A stretch of DNA of 64,000 nucleotides from the NCBI GenBank assembly GCA_963777485.1, contig CAVZQP010000001.1:248001-312000 (forward strand), written 5' to 3'. Of this stretch, positions 42,207 through 51,010 are shown in pieces (the stretch's first letter is position 1; every line of letters begins with the position of its first letter). The DNA is from Bog-473 sp963777485 (GTDB taxonomy: Bacteria; Actinomycetota; Acidimicrobiia; Acidimicrobiales; RAAP-2). The position numbers and the translations under genes were made by a program. Below the pieces are notes generated by a model, which saw nothing but the letters and a program-made list of their open reading frames with translations, had not been told where the DNA came from and made no database searches.

Positions 42207-43196
42207 TTGTCGTTCATCTATGAGACCTCAATAGACCCAGAGCGCGAGAACAACGCCCACGCGTTGGCGCTGTCTTTAGTTGGGTTCAACAAGCGGGTCC
42301 TTGAAGTCGGTTGCTCGACCGGCTATTTCACGAAGGTGCTGGTCGAGCGTGGGTGCGACGTGGTCGGAATGGAGATCGACCCCGGCGCAGCTGAGAAAGC
42401 TGAGGCATGGGCCGAGCGTGTGGTAGTCGGCAATCTCGATGAATCGCACGTCTGGGACGAAGTCAAAGACGAATCGTTCGACGTGGTGGTCATGGGTGAC
42501 GTCCTCGAGCATCTACGCGAACCACTGGCTTCATTGCGTCAGGCAGTCAGGAAGCTCAAGCCGTCAGGTTTTATCGTTACATCGCTTCCAAACATTGCTC
42601 ACGGTGATGTACGGATCGCGCTTCTGAACGGACGGTTCCGGTACAACGAGACCGGACTTTTGGACCGTACGCACGTTCATTTCTTCACGCTGGAGACGAT
42701 TCGCCAGCTCATGTTCGAGGCCGGCCTGGTCGTCGTGGACACCAAGCGGGTCGTCATGCCGCTGTTCCAATCAGAGATCGGTGTCACGAGGGCAGACATA
42801 AGCCACAAGACTCTCGACGAGCTTCATGCTGATCCCGAAGTGGAGTCGTACCAGTACGTCATGAAGTCGGTGCGTGACAGTGGAAGCGAAGAGCTGTCGA
42901 TGTTGAGCCGCCGCGTCAACGAGCTGGGCGATCGGGTGCACAACCAGCGCATGCGGATCGCTCTGCTGCGCAAAGGACTCGTGGACAACGCGATCCTCCA
43001 GGATGCACTTGCAGAGCATCAGCGTTATGTCAGAGCTCTGGAAGGACATGTGGCGGGACTCGAACACAACATCGAGGTGCTCACGGAGTCGTTGGCAGTC
43101 GCCGAGGCCAAGTACCAGGCAATCCTCAGTCAACGAACGCCACTCTCTCGCGGTATCTACAACAGAATCCGACGTGTCCTCGCGAAGCCCGTCTGA
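42207..43196 (+). CDS. SAM-dependent methyltransferase with C-terminal coiled coil
   Basis: A protein of about 329 residues. SFIYETSIDPERENNAHALALSL and RVLEVGCSTGYFTKVLVERGC (SAM loop), VVGMEIDPGAAEKAEAWA, FDVVVMGDVLEHLREPLASL and the HVHFFTLETIRQL segment define a class I methyltransferase of surface-polysaccharide type. After residue 235 a long helical region (RRVNELGDRVHNQRMRIALL, then AEHQRYVRALEGHVAGLEHNIEVL) predicts a coiled coil, perhaps measuring chain length or pairing with a partner. TTG 42207 is preferred because AGGA is 8 bases upstream; a GTG at 42165 sits only 2 bases after a TATAGT -10 box. It is followed by the WbsX-like gene after 13 bases. Confidence 0.82.
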   Translation: MSFIYETSIDPERENNAHALALSLVGFNKRVLEVGCSTGYFTKVLVERGCDVVGMEIDPGAAEKAEAWAERVVVGNLDESHVWDEVKDESFDVVVMGDVLEHLREPLASLRQAVRKLKPSGFIVTSLPNIAHGDVRIALLNGRFRYNETGLLDRTHVHFFTLETIRQLMFEAGLVVVDTKRVVMPLFQSEIGVTRADISHKTLDELHADPEVESYQYVMKSVRDSGSEELSMLSRRVNELGDRVHNQRMRIALLRKGLVDNAILQDALAEHQRYVRALEGHVAGLEHNIEVLTESLAVAEAKYQAILSQRTPLSRGIYNRIRRVLAKPV

Positions 43197-43209
43197 GCAG
43201 TTCGGGGCG

Positions 43210-44952
43210 ATGTCAGAAACGGTGCGGGAGCGCGAGATCCTCGGCGATGGCAACCCCAAAGTGCTCGCCTTTTACCTGCCGCAATTTCATCAGGTGGCCG
43301 AGAACGACGCGTGGCACGGCGAAGGGTTCACTGAGTGGACCGTCGTCGCCCGTAGCAAGCCGCTGTTCCCGGGCCACCGACAGCCCGAACTGCCGGGTGA
43401 GCTCGGCTTCTATGACCTTCGAGTTCCCGAGATTCGTTACCGCCAGGCTCAGCTAGCTCGCGAACACGGGCTCAGCGGTTTCCTCTATTACCACTATTGG
43501 TTCGGCGGCCGAAGGATGCTCGGACGTCCGTTCGATGAAGTTGTGCGCTCGGGGCAACCAGATTTTCCTTTCGCTCTCTGCTGGGCGAACGAGAGCTGGT
43601 ATCGCCGATGGCAAGGTTCCATTGACGAAATGCTGATGGAGCAGGTCTTCAGCGAGGAAGACGACATCGCACACATCCGGTGGCTGATTCCATGTTTTGA
43701 GGACCCTCGCTACATACGGATAGAAGGCAGGCCTTTGCTTGCGGTCTACCGGGCCCATCACCTTCCAGATCCGCGCCGTACTGTCGAGGTCTGGCGTTCG
43801 GAATGCGAGCGGGCCGGCGTTGCCCCGCCCTGGCTCGTGATGTTCGAAACAGAGGAGGAGTTGTCGGATCCCGCCTCTCGGGGCTTTGACGCAAGCGCAG
43901 AATTCCTTCCTCATCATCTCGCCTCTCTGGTCGCCTCCAAGCCTCACAAGGTCGGTGCGGATCAGTCGCACCGGGTGTTCGAATACGAGGATGTGGCCAC
44001 GGCATACCTGAACCGCCCGCCGGTCGATTGGCGCCGCTTCCCTTGTGTGGCGACAGGGTGGGACAACTCACCTCGACGACAGACCGGAGAGGCCCTCATC
44101 CTCCGCGGTTCCACGCCGGAGGCATACGGTCGATGGCTGGCTGAAGCGGCGCGCCGCCAAAAGGCGTCGTACGGAAGTAACGGCGTGGTCTTCGTCAACG
44201 CGTGGAACGAGTGGGCCGAGGGTGCCCACCTCGAACCCGACGAGTACTGGGGGAAGAGCTACCTCGAGACCACCAGAGAGGCGCTCGGGCGGGTGTTCGG
44301 CGCGATGCCTTCCAATAAGTCCGAGTCGTTGCCACCCGACACTCACCCGGCGCCCTCTCCGACGGAAGACCTGTATCACGACCTGTATGCGCAGTACGTG
44401 CTCCTGCAACAGTCGGCCAGTGGACTCCTCGCATATGCCGATCGTCGCGTCAACGAGCTGAAGAAGCATTACGAGGCGAAAGTGGCGTGGGCAAAGCACA
44501 AAGGTGAGCTGGTCACTGACCTCAACGAGTGGCTGTACGAACAGCTGCGCATTCAGGACGAGCGACTACGCAAGCTCGGCGTGGCCGACCCCTCATTGTC
44601 CGAGTGGCTGCAGGACCCCGAGCTCGGGCCGGGGACAACTCCCGCCTCCGGCGATGATGTCGAAGGAGCGCTTCCACATCGTTCGACGAGCACGGCCGCC
44701 GGCGAGGACGAACAGCCGCCGCCCAGCTGGCGCCAGGACTCGGGTAGTCAGTTACATGATCCGAGCGAGGCGTCGGGGGACGCCTCCGCCGAGGCGGAAG
44801 ATGGGGACGGGGAGATCGCAAGCGCCGATCCCGAGCGAGACGGCCGCGAGCGACAAGTGGAGGAGCTCCGGAGGGACGAAGGGTTCGACGACCTTCCGAC
44901 GATGCGAACTCCCGATTGGCTCCTTGAGTTGGAGCGCGACCCCGCAGATTGA
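43210..44952 (+). CDS. WbsX-type glycosyltransferase (GH99-like) with acidic C-terminal extension
   Basis: A protein of 580 residues. The first 370 match the Glyco_tran_WbsX / GH99-like TIM-barrel family: KVLAFYLPQFHQVAENDAWHGEGFTEW, GLSGFLYYHYWFGGRRML, FPFALCWANESWYRRWQG, EQVFSEEDDIAHIRWLIPCFEDPRYIRIEGRPLLAVYR and FVNAWNEWAEGAHLEPDEYWG. Members occur in O-antigen and surface-glycan clusters and are thought to transfer or trim sugars. The last 200 residues hold a coiled-coil stretch (RVNELKKHYEAKVAWAKHKGELVTDLNEWLYEQL) and an acidic disordered tail, unusual additions. ATG 43210 is the start. It converges with the epimerase gene; nothing notable lies in the 59-base gap. Confidence 0.88.
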   Translation: MSETVREREILGDGNPKVLAFYLPQFHQVAENDAWHGEGFTEWTVVARSKPLFPGHRQPELPGELGFYDLRVPEIRYRQAQLAREHGLSGFLYYHYWFGGRRMLGRPFDEVVRSGQPDFPFALCWANESWYRRWQGSIDEMLMEQVFSEEDDIAHIRWLIPCFEDPRYIRIEGRPLLAVYRAHHLPDPRRTVEVWRSECERAGVAPPWLVMFETEEELSDPASRGFDASAEFLPHHLASLVASKPHKVGADQSHRVFEYEDVATAYLNRPPVDWRRFPCVATGWDNSPRRQTGEALILRGSTPEAYGRWLAEAARRQKASYGSNGVVFVNAWNEWAEGAHLEPDEYWGKSYLETTREALGRVFGAMPSNKSESLPPDTHPAPSPTEDLYHDLYAQYVLLQQSASGLLAYADRRVNELKKHYEAKVAWAKHKGELVTDLNEWLYEQLRIQDERLRKLGVADPSLSEWLQDPELGPGTTPASGDDVEGALPHRSTSTAAGEDEQPPPSWRQDSGSQLHDPSEASGDASAEAEDGDGEIASADPERDGRERQVEELRRDEGFDDLPTMRTPDWLLELERDPAD

Positions 44953-45011
44953 GGATCATTCCTGATTGCAGCTCGCCAGGTAGATCTGACCTCGTCGTCT
45001 GAGCCTGTGGC

Positions 45012-45989
45012 CTAGTTGGCTCCTGCGCCGTGCGTCGGCTCGATCATGACATCGCGCCACATCTGCTCAATCCCCTCTCGCAGCGAACGGGGCCGAAAAT
45101 CGACGAGCGACTGCAACAGAGAAATATCGAGCTGCACTCGTGGCAGATCAAAGTCTCGCGCATCCTTGGGGAGGATCGGAAGTGGTCGGCCACTCACTTG
45201 CCGGGCCAGTGCGACGACCTCGTTGATGGTTGATGCGACGCCGCTTCCGATGTTCACGACGGACGGCCCTCCGGCGACGACCAGCCCGGCGATCGCCAGC
45301 CCGATGTCTTCGGCATGGACGAAATCGCGAGAAATCTGACCGTCCCCGTAGAGGACAAGCGGCTCTCCCGTACGGCAGCACTCGAGGGCGGTACCCACGA
45401 TGCCTTGGCCTCGGGCGGTGGTCTGTCCCGTTCCGTAGGCGTTGCCGATCCTCAGAAGCTGGACATGGATGTCGTTTATCGCCCCGTAGCGCAGCACGAA
45501 CCTCTCCGCGGCGAGCCTGGTGATGCCGTAAACGCAGAGTGGCGCCGTCGGAGCCGTCTCGGGGATCGGGAAGGACAAGGCGTTCCCATAGACCGTTCCG
45601 CCCGAGGACAGGTAGGACACGGCGAGCCGGGGCCCCTTTTCGAGAACGCCGAGAAGTTCCAGGAGCGGTTGGAGGGTCAAAGAAAGGTCGAGGTGAGGCT
45701 CCTGCTCCGCCTCGGGAGGCACCAAGGATCCGAGAGCGAACACCACGTGATCCATCCCGACGACGGCCTCGGCCACGGTCTTGGTCACACCGGCATCACC
45801 GATGATGACCTCCGCTCCCGCGGTGAGTTGCTGCGCCCGTCCGTGGGGGCGACTCCTCGACAGCACACGGACGCGGTGGCCGTCGTCGAGCAAACGGCGG
45901 ACGACGTGCGCCCCCAGGAAGCCGGCGCCCAGGACCAGGACCGAGCCGGCATCACGGCGGGGCGCCGTGGAAAAGCGGCTCACGACCAC
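45012..45989 (-). CDS. NAD-dependent epimerase/dehydratase (extended SDR)
   Basis: A 325-residue nucleotide-sugar-modifying enzyme. VLVLGAGFLGAHVVRRLLDDGHRV is the NAD-binding GxGxxG motif, SYLSSGGTVYG with the following VYGITRLAAERF gives the Ser and the YxxxK (Y-G-I-T-R; the usual Lys is Arg here), and GDGQISRDFVHAEDIGLAIAGL is the substrate region of UDP-galactose-4-epimerase-like proteins. The Lys-to-Arg reading is odd and may lower activity. GTG 45989 or 45983 are the likely starts; an upstream open stretch is Pro/Arg-rich and unlikely. It closes the polysaccharide block before rplY. Confidence 0.85.
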   Translation of the reverse strand: MVVSRFSTAPRRDAGSVLVLGAGFLGAHVVRRLLDDGHRVRVLSRSRPHGRAQQLTAGAEVIIGDAGVTKTVAEAVVGMDHVVFALGSLVPPEAEQEPHLDLSLTLQPLLELLGVLEKGPRLAVSYLSSGGTVYGNALSFPIPETAPTAPLCVYGITRLAAERFVLRYGAINDIHVQLLRIGNAYGTGQTTARGQGIVGTALECCRTGEPLVLYGDGQISRDFVHAEDIGLAIAGLVVAGGPSVVNIGSGVASTINEVVALARQVSGRPLPILPKDARDFDLPRVQLDISLLQSLVDFRPRSLREGIEQMWRDVMIEPTHGAGAN

Positions 45990-46054
45990 GGCGGCATGAT
46001 ACCGAGGAGTCCTCGGGCGAGAATTCCGCCGGGGAACCGGCACGGCTGTCGCGA

Positions 46055-46083
46055 TTGGTCCGCCCTCCAGGGGCGACTACGCT
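46055..46083 (+). promoter_or_regulatory. Putative promoter of rplY-pth-mfd
   Basis: TTGGTC, a 17-base spacer and TACGCT form a good housekeeping-sigma-type promoter about 70 bases before rplY. Because the polysaccharide block separates rplY from prs, the operon needs its own promoter, and this fits. No experimental evidence is implied. Confidence 0.5.
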
Positions 46084-46154
46084 GGTAGGCCGTTCGCACG
46101 GCCCCGCAGCCGTGGCGCGTGGACCCGCTCTCGCCGCACCCGAGGAGATCCCTA

Positions 46155-46826
46155 ATGGCCGAAGTCGTACTTGCCGCTGAAACCGGACGCCCCAGAGGCT
46201 CGCGCGCCGCTCGTCGACTCCGGCGCGAGGGGAAGATCCCGGGCGTGATCTACGGGCACGGGACGGACCCCCTGCCGGTGGCCGTGGGGGCGCGGGAGTT
46301 GCGGGCGGCGCTGAACAGCGAGGCCGGGGCGAACCAGCTGCTGTCCCTCGATACCGGATCCGGGACTTACCTGACGATCGCACGCGACATGCAACGTCAT
46401 CCCGTCGCCCAGACGGTGACCCACGTGGACTTCGTGATCGTCCGCCGAGACGAGGTGATCAGCGCGGACGTGCCGATCACCCTCGTCGGCGAGGCGATCG
46501 AGGTGCAGCACGGCGACGGCCTGGTCGAGCAACAGATGTTCACCCTGCCGATCAACGCGCTGCCGGCGGACATCCCGTCCGGCATCGAGGCTGACATCAG
46601 CGAGCTGACCATCGGCGGCCAGGTGCGCGTGTCAGATCTCGCGCTGCCGCCGGGCGTCACAACCGAAGTCGAGCCCGAGACTGCCGTCGCGATCGGCCAG
46701 CCCCCCCGGGTCGTCGTCGAGGAAGAGGTTGCCGTCGAGGGCGAGGGCGAGGAAGGCGGGGCCGAAGAAGGCGCCGAGCCCAGCGGCGAGGCCCAGGCAT
46801 CGGAATCCACCTCCGAAGAGGGCTAG
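46155..46826 (+). CDS. rplY: 50S ribosomal protein L25/Ctc (bL25, long form)
   Basis: A 5S-rRNA-binding protein of 223 residues with the C-terminal extension of the Ctc form. The N-terminal part has the RGSRAARRLRREGKIPGVIYGHGTDPLPV start, the LSLDTGSGTYLTIARDMQRHPV middle and the beta-rich second domain (IPSGIEADISELTIGGQVRVSDL). The last 45 residues are an acidic low-complexity tail (EGEGEEGGAEEGAEPSGE). ATG 46155 has GAGGAG 8 bases upstream. It begins the conserved run rplY-pth-mfd and is the first housekeeping gene after the polysaccharide block. Confidence 0.95.
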   Translation: MAEVVLAAETGRPRGSRAARRLRREGKIPGVIYGHGTDPLPVAVGARELRAALNSEAGANQLLSLDTGSGTYLTIARDMQRHPVAQTVTHVDFVIVRRDEVISADVPITLVGEAIEVQHGDGLVEQQMFTLPINALPADIPSGIEADISELTIGGQVRVSDLALPPGVTTEVEPETAVAIGQPPRVVVEEEVAVEGEGEEGGAEEGAEPSGEAQASESTSEEG

Positions 46827-46829
46827 GCG

Positions 46830-47450
46830 CTGCGCCGCCCCTTTGCCCGGTCGGAGCGCCGGGGCACCCCGGCTGACCTCTTGGTCGTCGGTCTGGGCAA
46901 CCCAGGAACCGAGTTCTCCGGGAGCCTGCACAACGCGGGGTCCGACGCCGTCGAGCTCCTGGCCGAGCGACACGGCGCATCCCTCCGAGCGGAGAAGGGG
47001 GTGCAGGCGCGAGCGGCCACCGCGACCATCGGCGGCCGCCGCGTGGCCCTGGCGGTGCCAACGACATACATGAACGAATCCGGCGTCGCCGTGCGGGCGC
47101 TGGCCCGGCGCTTCGGCATCGACGACCCGGCGGACATCGTCGTCGTGCACGACGAGCTCGACCTGCCTCCCGGCACCGTGCGCCTGAAATCGGGCGGCGG
47201 CCTGGCGGGGCACAACGGCCTGCGTTCGATCGCCTCGCACCTCCACTCGCAGGAGTTCCTGCGAGTGCGCATCGGTGTCGGCAAGCCGCCGAGCGCACAA
47301 CAGGGGGCCTCGCACGTGCTGCGCCGCCCGCCCCGAGGCGTGCGGGAACTCTTGGACGCCTCCGTTGAGACGGCAGCCGACTCCGTCGAGCGCCTCGCTG
47401 CGGACGGCATCGACGCCGCCATGGCGTGGTGCCACTCCCTGCCCAACTAG
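46830..47450 (+). CDS. pth: Peptidyl-tRNA hydrolase, probable CTG start
   Basis: Pth recycles peptidyl-tRNA dropped by ribosomes. LLVVGLGNPGTEFSGSLHNAGSDAVELLAERH (catalytic His-Asn), PTTYMNESGVAVRALARRF, VVHDELDLPPGTVRLKSGGGLAGHNGLRSI and EFLRVRIGVGKPP are all present. No ATG or GTG precedes the domain. TTG 46881 would begin inside the first strand with no ribosome site. CTG 46830 has GAGGG 7 bases upstream and adds LRRPFARSERRGTPAD before the strand, like homologues, so it is preferred. The gene is 3 bases after rplY in the same frame, and mfd begins 5 bases after its stop. Confidence 0.92.
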   Translation: MRRPFARSERRGTPADLLVVGLGNPGTEFSGSLHNAGSDAVELLAERHGASLRAEKGVQARAATATIGGRRVALAVPTTYMNESGVAVRALARRFGIDDPADIVVVHDELDLPPGTVRLKSGGGLAGHNGLRSIASHLHSQEFLRVRIGVGKPPSAQQGASHVLRRPPRGVRELLDASVETAADSVERLAADGIDAAMAWCHSLPN

Positions 47451-47455
47451 CCCCG

Positions 47456-50400
47456 ATGCCCTCGCCGCCCGCCCCCTCACCGCCGACCGCGGCCGGCAGC
47501 CTGTCCGCCGTCCCGCTCCAGCTGCGGGCCGACCCGGTGCTCGGCGTGCTGCTGGGGGCGGCTGTTGCCACCGTCGCCGTGCCCGAGGCCGCCCAGGCCG
47601 TGGCGGCCGCCAGCCTCGCGGCGTTCACCGAGCGGAAACCGCTGCTGGTGGTCACGCCAACTGGCCTCGACGCGGATCGTCTGGCCGACGACTTGACCTG
47701 CCTGCTGGCGGCAGAGGACCGGCCGGCGTCCGAGGACGACGTGGGCGCGCTCAGCGGGGCGGTGACCACCCTCCCCGCCTGGGAGACGCTGCCCTTTGAG
47801 CGGGTCAGCCCGGAGATCGAGACTATGGGCCGCCGGCTCGCCGTGATCCACGCGCTGCGGCAGAGCGACGCGGCCTGGCCGGCACCCCGAGTCGTGGTCA
47901 GCCCGGTGCGGGCGTTGCTGCAACGACTCGCGCCACTCGACGCGGCAGTCCCCATGGTGATCGTGCGCGGCCAGCAGGTCGAGTCGGAGTCCCTGCTGCA
48001 CGAGCTCGTCGCGCGCGGCTACCGGCGCGAACACCAGGTCGAGCACCGAGGGGAGTTCGCCGTGCGCGGCGGCATCGTCGACGTCTTCCCGTCGACCGCG
48101 GACGTGCCGGTGCGCATCGACCTGTGGGGAGACGAGGTCGACCGCCTGACGTCCTTCGCGGTGAGCGACCAGCGGTCCTCGCACGACATCGCATCGGTGA
48201 CGCTCTACGGGTGCCGAGAGCTGATGGCCGGCACGGAACTCCGTGACGCCGCGCGGCGGCTGACGACGCGGCGGCCCTGGGGTAGCTCGACCTGGGAGCG
48301 TCTGGAGCGGGGCGAGCAGTTCGACGGCATGGAGTCGTGGCTGCCGTTCCTGGACGGCGAGCCACGCGTGCTGCCCGATCTGCTGCCCGCCGGCGCGCAG
48401 GTGGTGCTCGTCGAGCCGCGGCGCATCCGGGACCGGGCGGTGCAGCTCCTCGACGAAGAAGCCGCGTTGGCCGAGACGCTCGCCGCGACCTGGGGCGCCG
48501 AGGAGGGGGATGAGGACCCGTTCCCGCGCCTGCACGTGCCGTTCGACCGGCTCCTGAGCCACACCGATGCGGGGGTCATCTCGCTGCCCCCCGTGCCCGA
48601 GGGCCCGTCCACGGCCGCGCTGCGGGTAGGGCGCTTCGACCCGGTGGCGGGTGACCCCGCTCGTTTGGCCGGCGCGGTGACCCGGCTCGTGGGTGAGGGC
48701 TACTCGGTGACGATGTGTGCCGCAACGGTCCCGGGCGCAGCGCGGCTCTCGGGCATCCTCGCCGAGCAAGGTGTGCACGCCGCCGTGGTTGGCGCCGCTC
48801 CCGCCACGCCGGGTGCAGTGGTGGTCACGGCGCCGCTGACGAACGGCTTCGTGCTCCCCGACGCCAAGGTGGCGGTGCTCTCCGAGACCGACGTGACCGG
48901 ACGCCGGATGCCCCACCGGCGCGCCCGCCCGCGTGCACGCGCGGCGGACGGGTTCTTCGACGATCTCGAGGCGGGCAGCTTCGTCGTCCATCGGCAGCAC
49001 GGAGTGGCCCGTTTCGAGGGGGTGACGACGAGGACGATGGCGGGCACCACCCGCGACTACCTGATCCTCCAGTACCGGGGCTCGGACCGTCTGTACCTCC
49101 CGGTAGAGCAGATCGAGGCGATCACCCCTTACTCGGGCGGCGAGTCGCCGACGCTCTCGAAGATGGGCGGCGCCGACTGGCAGCGGACACGGGCGAAGGC
49201 GCGGGCCGCCGCAGGCGAGGTGGCCGCCGAACTGGTCCAGCTCTACCGGCGCCGCTTGGCGGTCGAGGGCCACGCCTTCGCGGCGGATACCCCCTGGCAG
49301 GGCGAGATGGAGGCATCGTTCGGCTACGTCGAGACCGAGGACCAGCTCAAGGCCATCAGCGACGTCAAGGCCGACATGGAAGAGACGCGGCCGATGGACC
49401 GCCTCGTGTGCGGCGACGTCGGGTTCGGCAAGACCGAGGTGGCGGTCAGGGGGGTCTTCAAGGCGGTGCAGGACGGGAAGCAGGCTGCGGTGCTGGTCCC
49501 CACCACGCTGCTGGCGAGTCAGCACGCCCAGACCTTCGCCGAGCGGTACGCGCCGTACCCATTGCGGGTCGAGCTGCTGAGCCGCTTCCTCTCCCCGGCC
49601 CAGCAGCGCGAGGTTGTGCAGGGTCTCGCCGACGGCAGCGTCGACGTCGTCATCGGGACACACCGCCTGCTCGCCCAGGACGTGCAGTTCAAGCAGCTCG
49701 GCCTGCTGGTCGTGGACGAGGAGCAGCGCTTCGGGGTCACCCACAAGGAGGCGGTGAAGCGCATTGCGGAGGGGGTCGACGTGTTGACGCTCACGGCCAG
49801 CCCGATTCCCCGCACCCTGGAGATGGCGCTCACCGGCATCCGGGACCTGTCCATGGTCAACACGCCGCCGGCGGACCGCCGCCCGATCCTCACCTACGTG
49901 GGCGAGCACGACACCGCGGCCGTCAGCGAGGCGCTCCGCCGTGAGCTCCTGCGCGAGGGACAGGTCTTCTACGTGCACAACCGGGTGTCCGACATCGACC
50001 GCGTGGCGCGCGAGCTGCGCCACCTCGTGCCCGAGGCCCGCGTGGCCATCGCCCACGGCCAGATGGACGAGGGCAGCCTCGAGACGGTGGTGCTCGACTT
50101 CTGGGCGCAACGCTACGACGTCCTGGTCTGCACGACGATCATCGAGTCGGGCATCGACATGCCCTCGGTGAACACGCTGATCGTCGACCGAGCCGACCTG
50201 CTCGGGCTGGGCCAGCTCCACCAGATCCGCGGCCGGGTCGGCCGGGGTGGCCAACGGGCCTATGCGTATCTGTTCCACCCAGCCGACCGGGTCCTCTCCG
50301 AGCAGGCCTACGAACGCTTGCGCACCATCGGCGAGCACACGGAACTGGGGTCGGGGTTCAAGATCGCCATGCGCGACCTCGAGATCCGGGGCGCCGGCAA

Positions 50401-50977
50401 CATCCTGGGCTCGGACCAGTCCGGGCACATCGCCGCCGTGGGTTACGACCTCTACGTGCAACTGGTGGCCGAGGCGGTCGCGGAGGCCCGCGGCGAGGCG
50501 CGACCCGAGCCGCCGTCGGTCTCCATCGACGTCCCCGGCGACGCGCACCTCCCCAAGGACTACGTGGCCGCGGAGGACGCGCGCCTCGAGGCGTACCGGC
50601 GCCTGGCCGCCGCCGCGACGCTCGACGACGTGGACGACATCGGCGCGGAGTGGGCGGACCGCTACGGCCCGTTGCCGGCACCTGCGCAGGGCCTGCTCGC
50701 GCTCGGCCGTCTGCGCGCCAGTGCCCTCGAGCGCGGCATCGGCGAAGTTGCGATGAGCTCGGTCCGGCCCGGAGGCACCCGTCGGCCTGTCGTGCGGTTG
50801 TCGCCGATCACGCTGCCGGCCAGCGCGCAGGTCCGGTTGCGCCGGCTCTCTCCCGGGGCCACCTACCGCGACGAGCTCTCGCAATTGCTGGTGCCCATCC
50901 CGGAGGGCGCGCCGGCCGCCGACGGTGTGCGCCGGGTGCTCGAAGAGCTCCTGCCCGTCACGCAGGGTGATTCCTGA
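47456..50977 (+). CDS. mfd: Transcription-repair coupling factor
   Basis: Mfd displaces stalled RNA polymerase and recruits UvrABC. The 1173-residue protein shows the UvrB-homology region near residue 30-330 (LPAWETLPFERVSPEIETMGRR), the RNA-polymerase-interacting domain (GDFVVHxxHG form, here GSFVVHRQHGVARFEGV), a Walker A in CGDVGFGKTEVAVRGVF, DEEQRFGVTHKE as the DExx box, TASPIPRTLEMALTGIRDLS, IIESGIDMPSVNTLI and the TRG motif HQIRGRVGRGGQRAYAYLF. Length is normal. ATG 47456 is the start, 5 bases after pth. Confidence 0.97.
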   Translation: MPSPPAPSPPTAAGSLSAVPLQLRADPVLGVLLGAAVATVAVPEAAQAVAAASLAAFTERKPLLVVTPTGLDADRLADDLTCLLAAEDRPASEDDVGALSGAVTTLPAWETLPFERVSPEIETMGRRLAVIHALRQSDAAWPAPRVVVSPVRALLQRLAPLDAAVPMVIVRGQQVESESLLHELVARGYRREHQVEHRGEFAVRGGIVDVFPSTADVPVRIDLWGDEVDRLTSFAVSDQRSSHDIASVTLYGCRELMAGTELRDAARRLTTRRPWGSSTWERLERGEQFDGMESWLPFLDGEPRVLPDLLPAGAQVVLVEPRRIRDRAVQLLDEEAALAETLAATWGAEEGDEDPFPRLHVPFDRLLSHTDAGVISLPPVPEGPSTAALRVGRFDPVAGDPARLAGAVTRLVGEGYSVTMCAATVPGAARLSGILAEQGVHAAVVGAAPATPGAVVVTAPLTNGFVLPDAKVAVLSETDVTGRRMPHRRARPRARAADGFFDDLEAGSFVVHRQHGVARFEGVTTRTMAGTTRDYLILQYRGSDRLYLPVEQIEAITPYSGGESPTLSKMGGADWQRTRAKARAAAGEVAAELVQLYRRRLAVEGHAFAADTPWQGEMEASFGYVETEDQLKAISDVKADMEETRPMDRLVCGDVGFGKTEVAVRGVFKAVQDGKQAAVLVPTTLLASQHAQTFAERYAPYPLRVELLSRFLSPAQQREVVQGLADGSVDVVIGTHRLLAQDVQFKQLGLLVVDEEQRFGVTHKEAVKRIAEGVDVLTLTASPIPRTLEMALTGIRDLSMVNTPPADRRPILTYVGEHDTAAVSEALRRELLREGQVFYVHNRVSDIDRVARELRHLVPEARVAIAHGQMDEGSLETVVLDFWAQRYDVLVCTTIIESGIDMPSVNTLIVDRADLLGLGQLHQIRGRVGRGGQRAYAYLFHPADRVLSEQAYERLRTIGEHTELGSGFKIAMRDLEIRGAGNILGSDQSGHIAAVGYDLYVQLVAEAVAEARGEARPEPPSVSIDVPGDAHLPKDYVAAEDARLEAYRRLAAAATLDDVDDIGAEWADRYGPLPAPAQGLLALGRLRASALERGIGEVAMSSVRPGGTRRPVVRLSPITLPASAQVRLRRLSPGATYRDELSQLLVPIPEGAPAADGVRRVLEELLPVTQGDS

Positions 50978-51010
50978 TCCGAAGGGGCCACCTTGTAGCA
51001 TGCCCGGCGC

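Noticed and set aside
39058..45989. A phage or transposon as carrier of the polysaccharide block.
   Set aside because: No integrase, transposase, tRNA attachment site or flanking direct repeat was seen at either edge.
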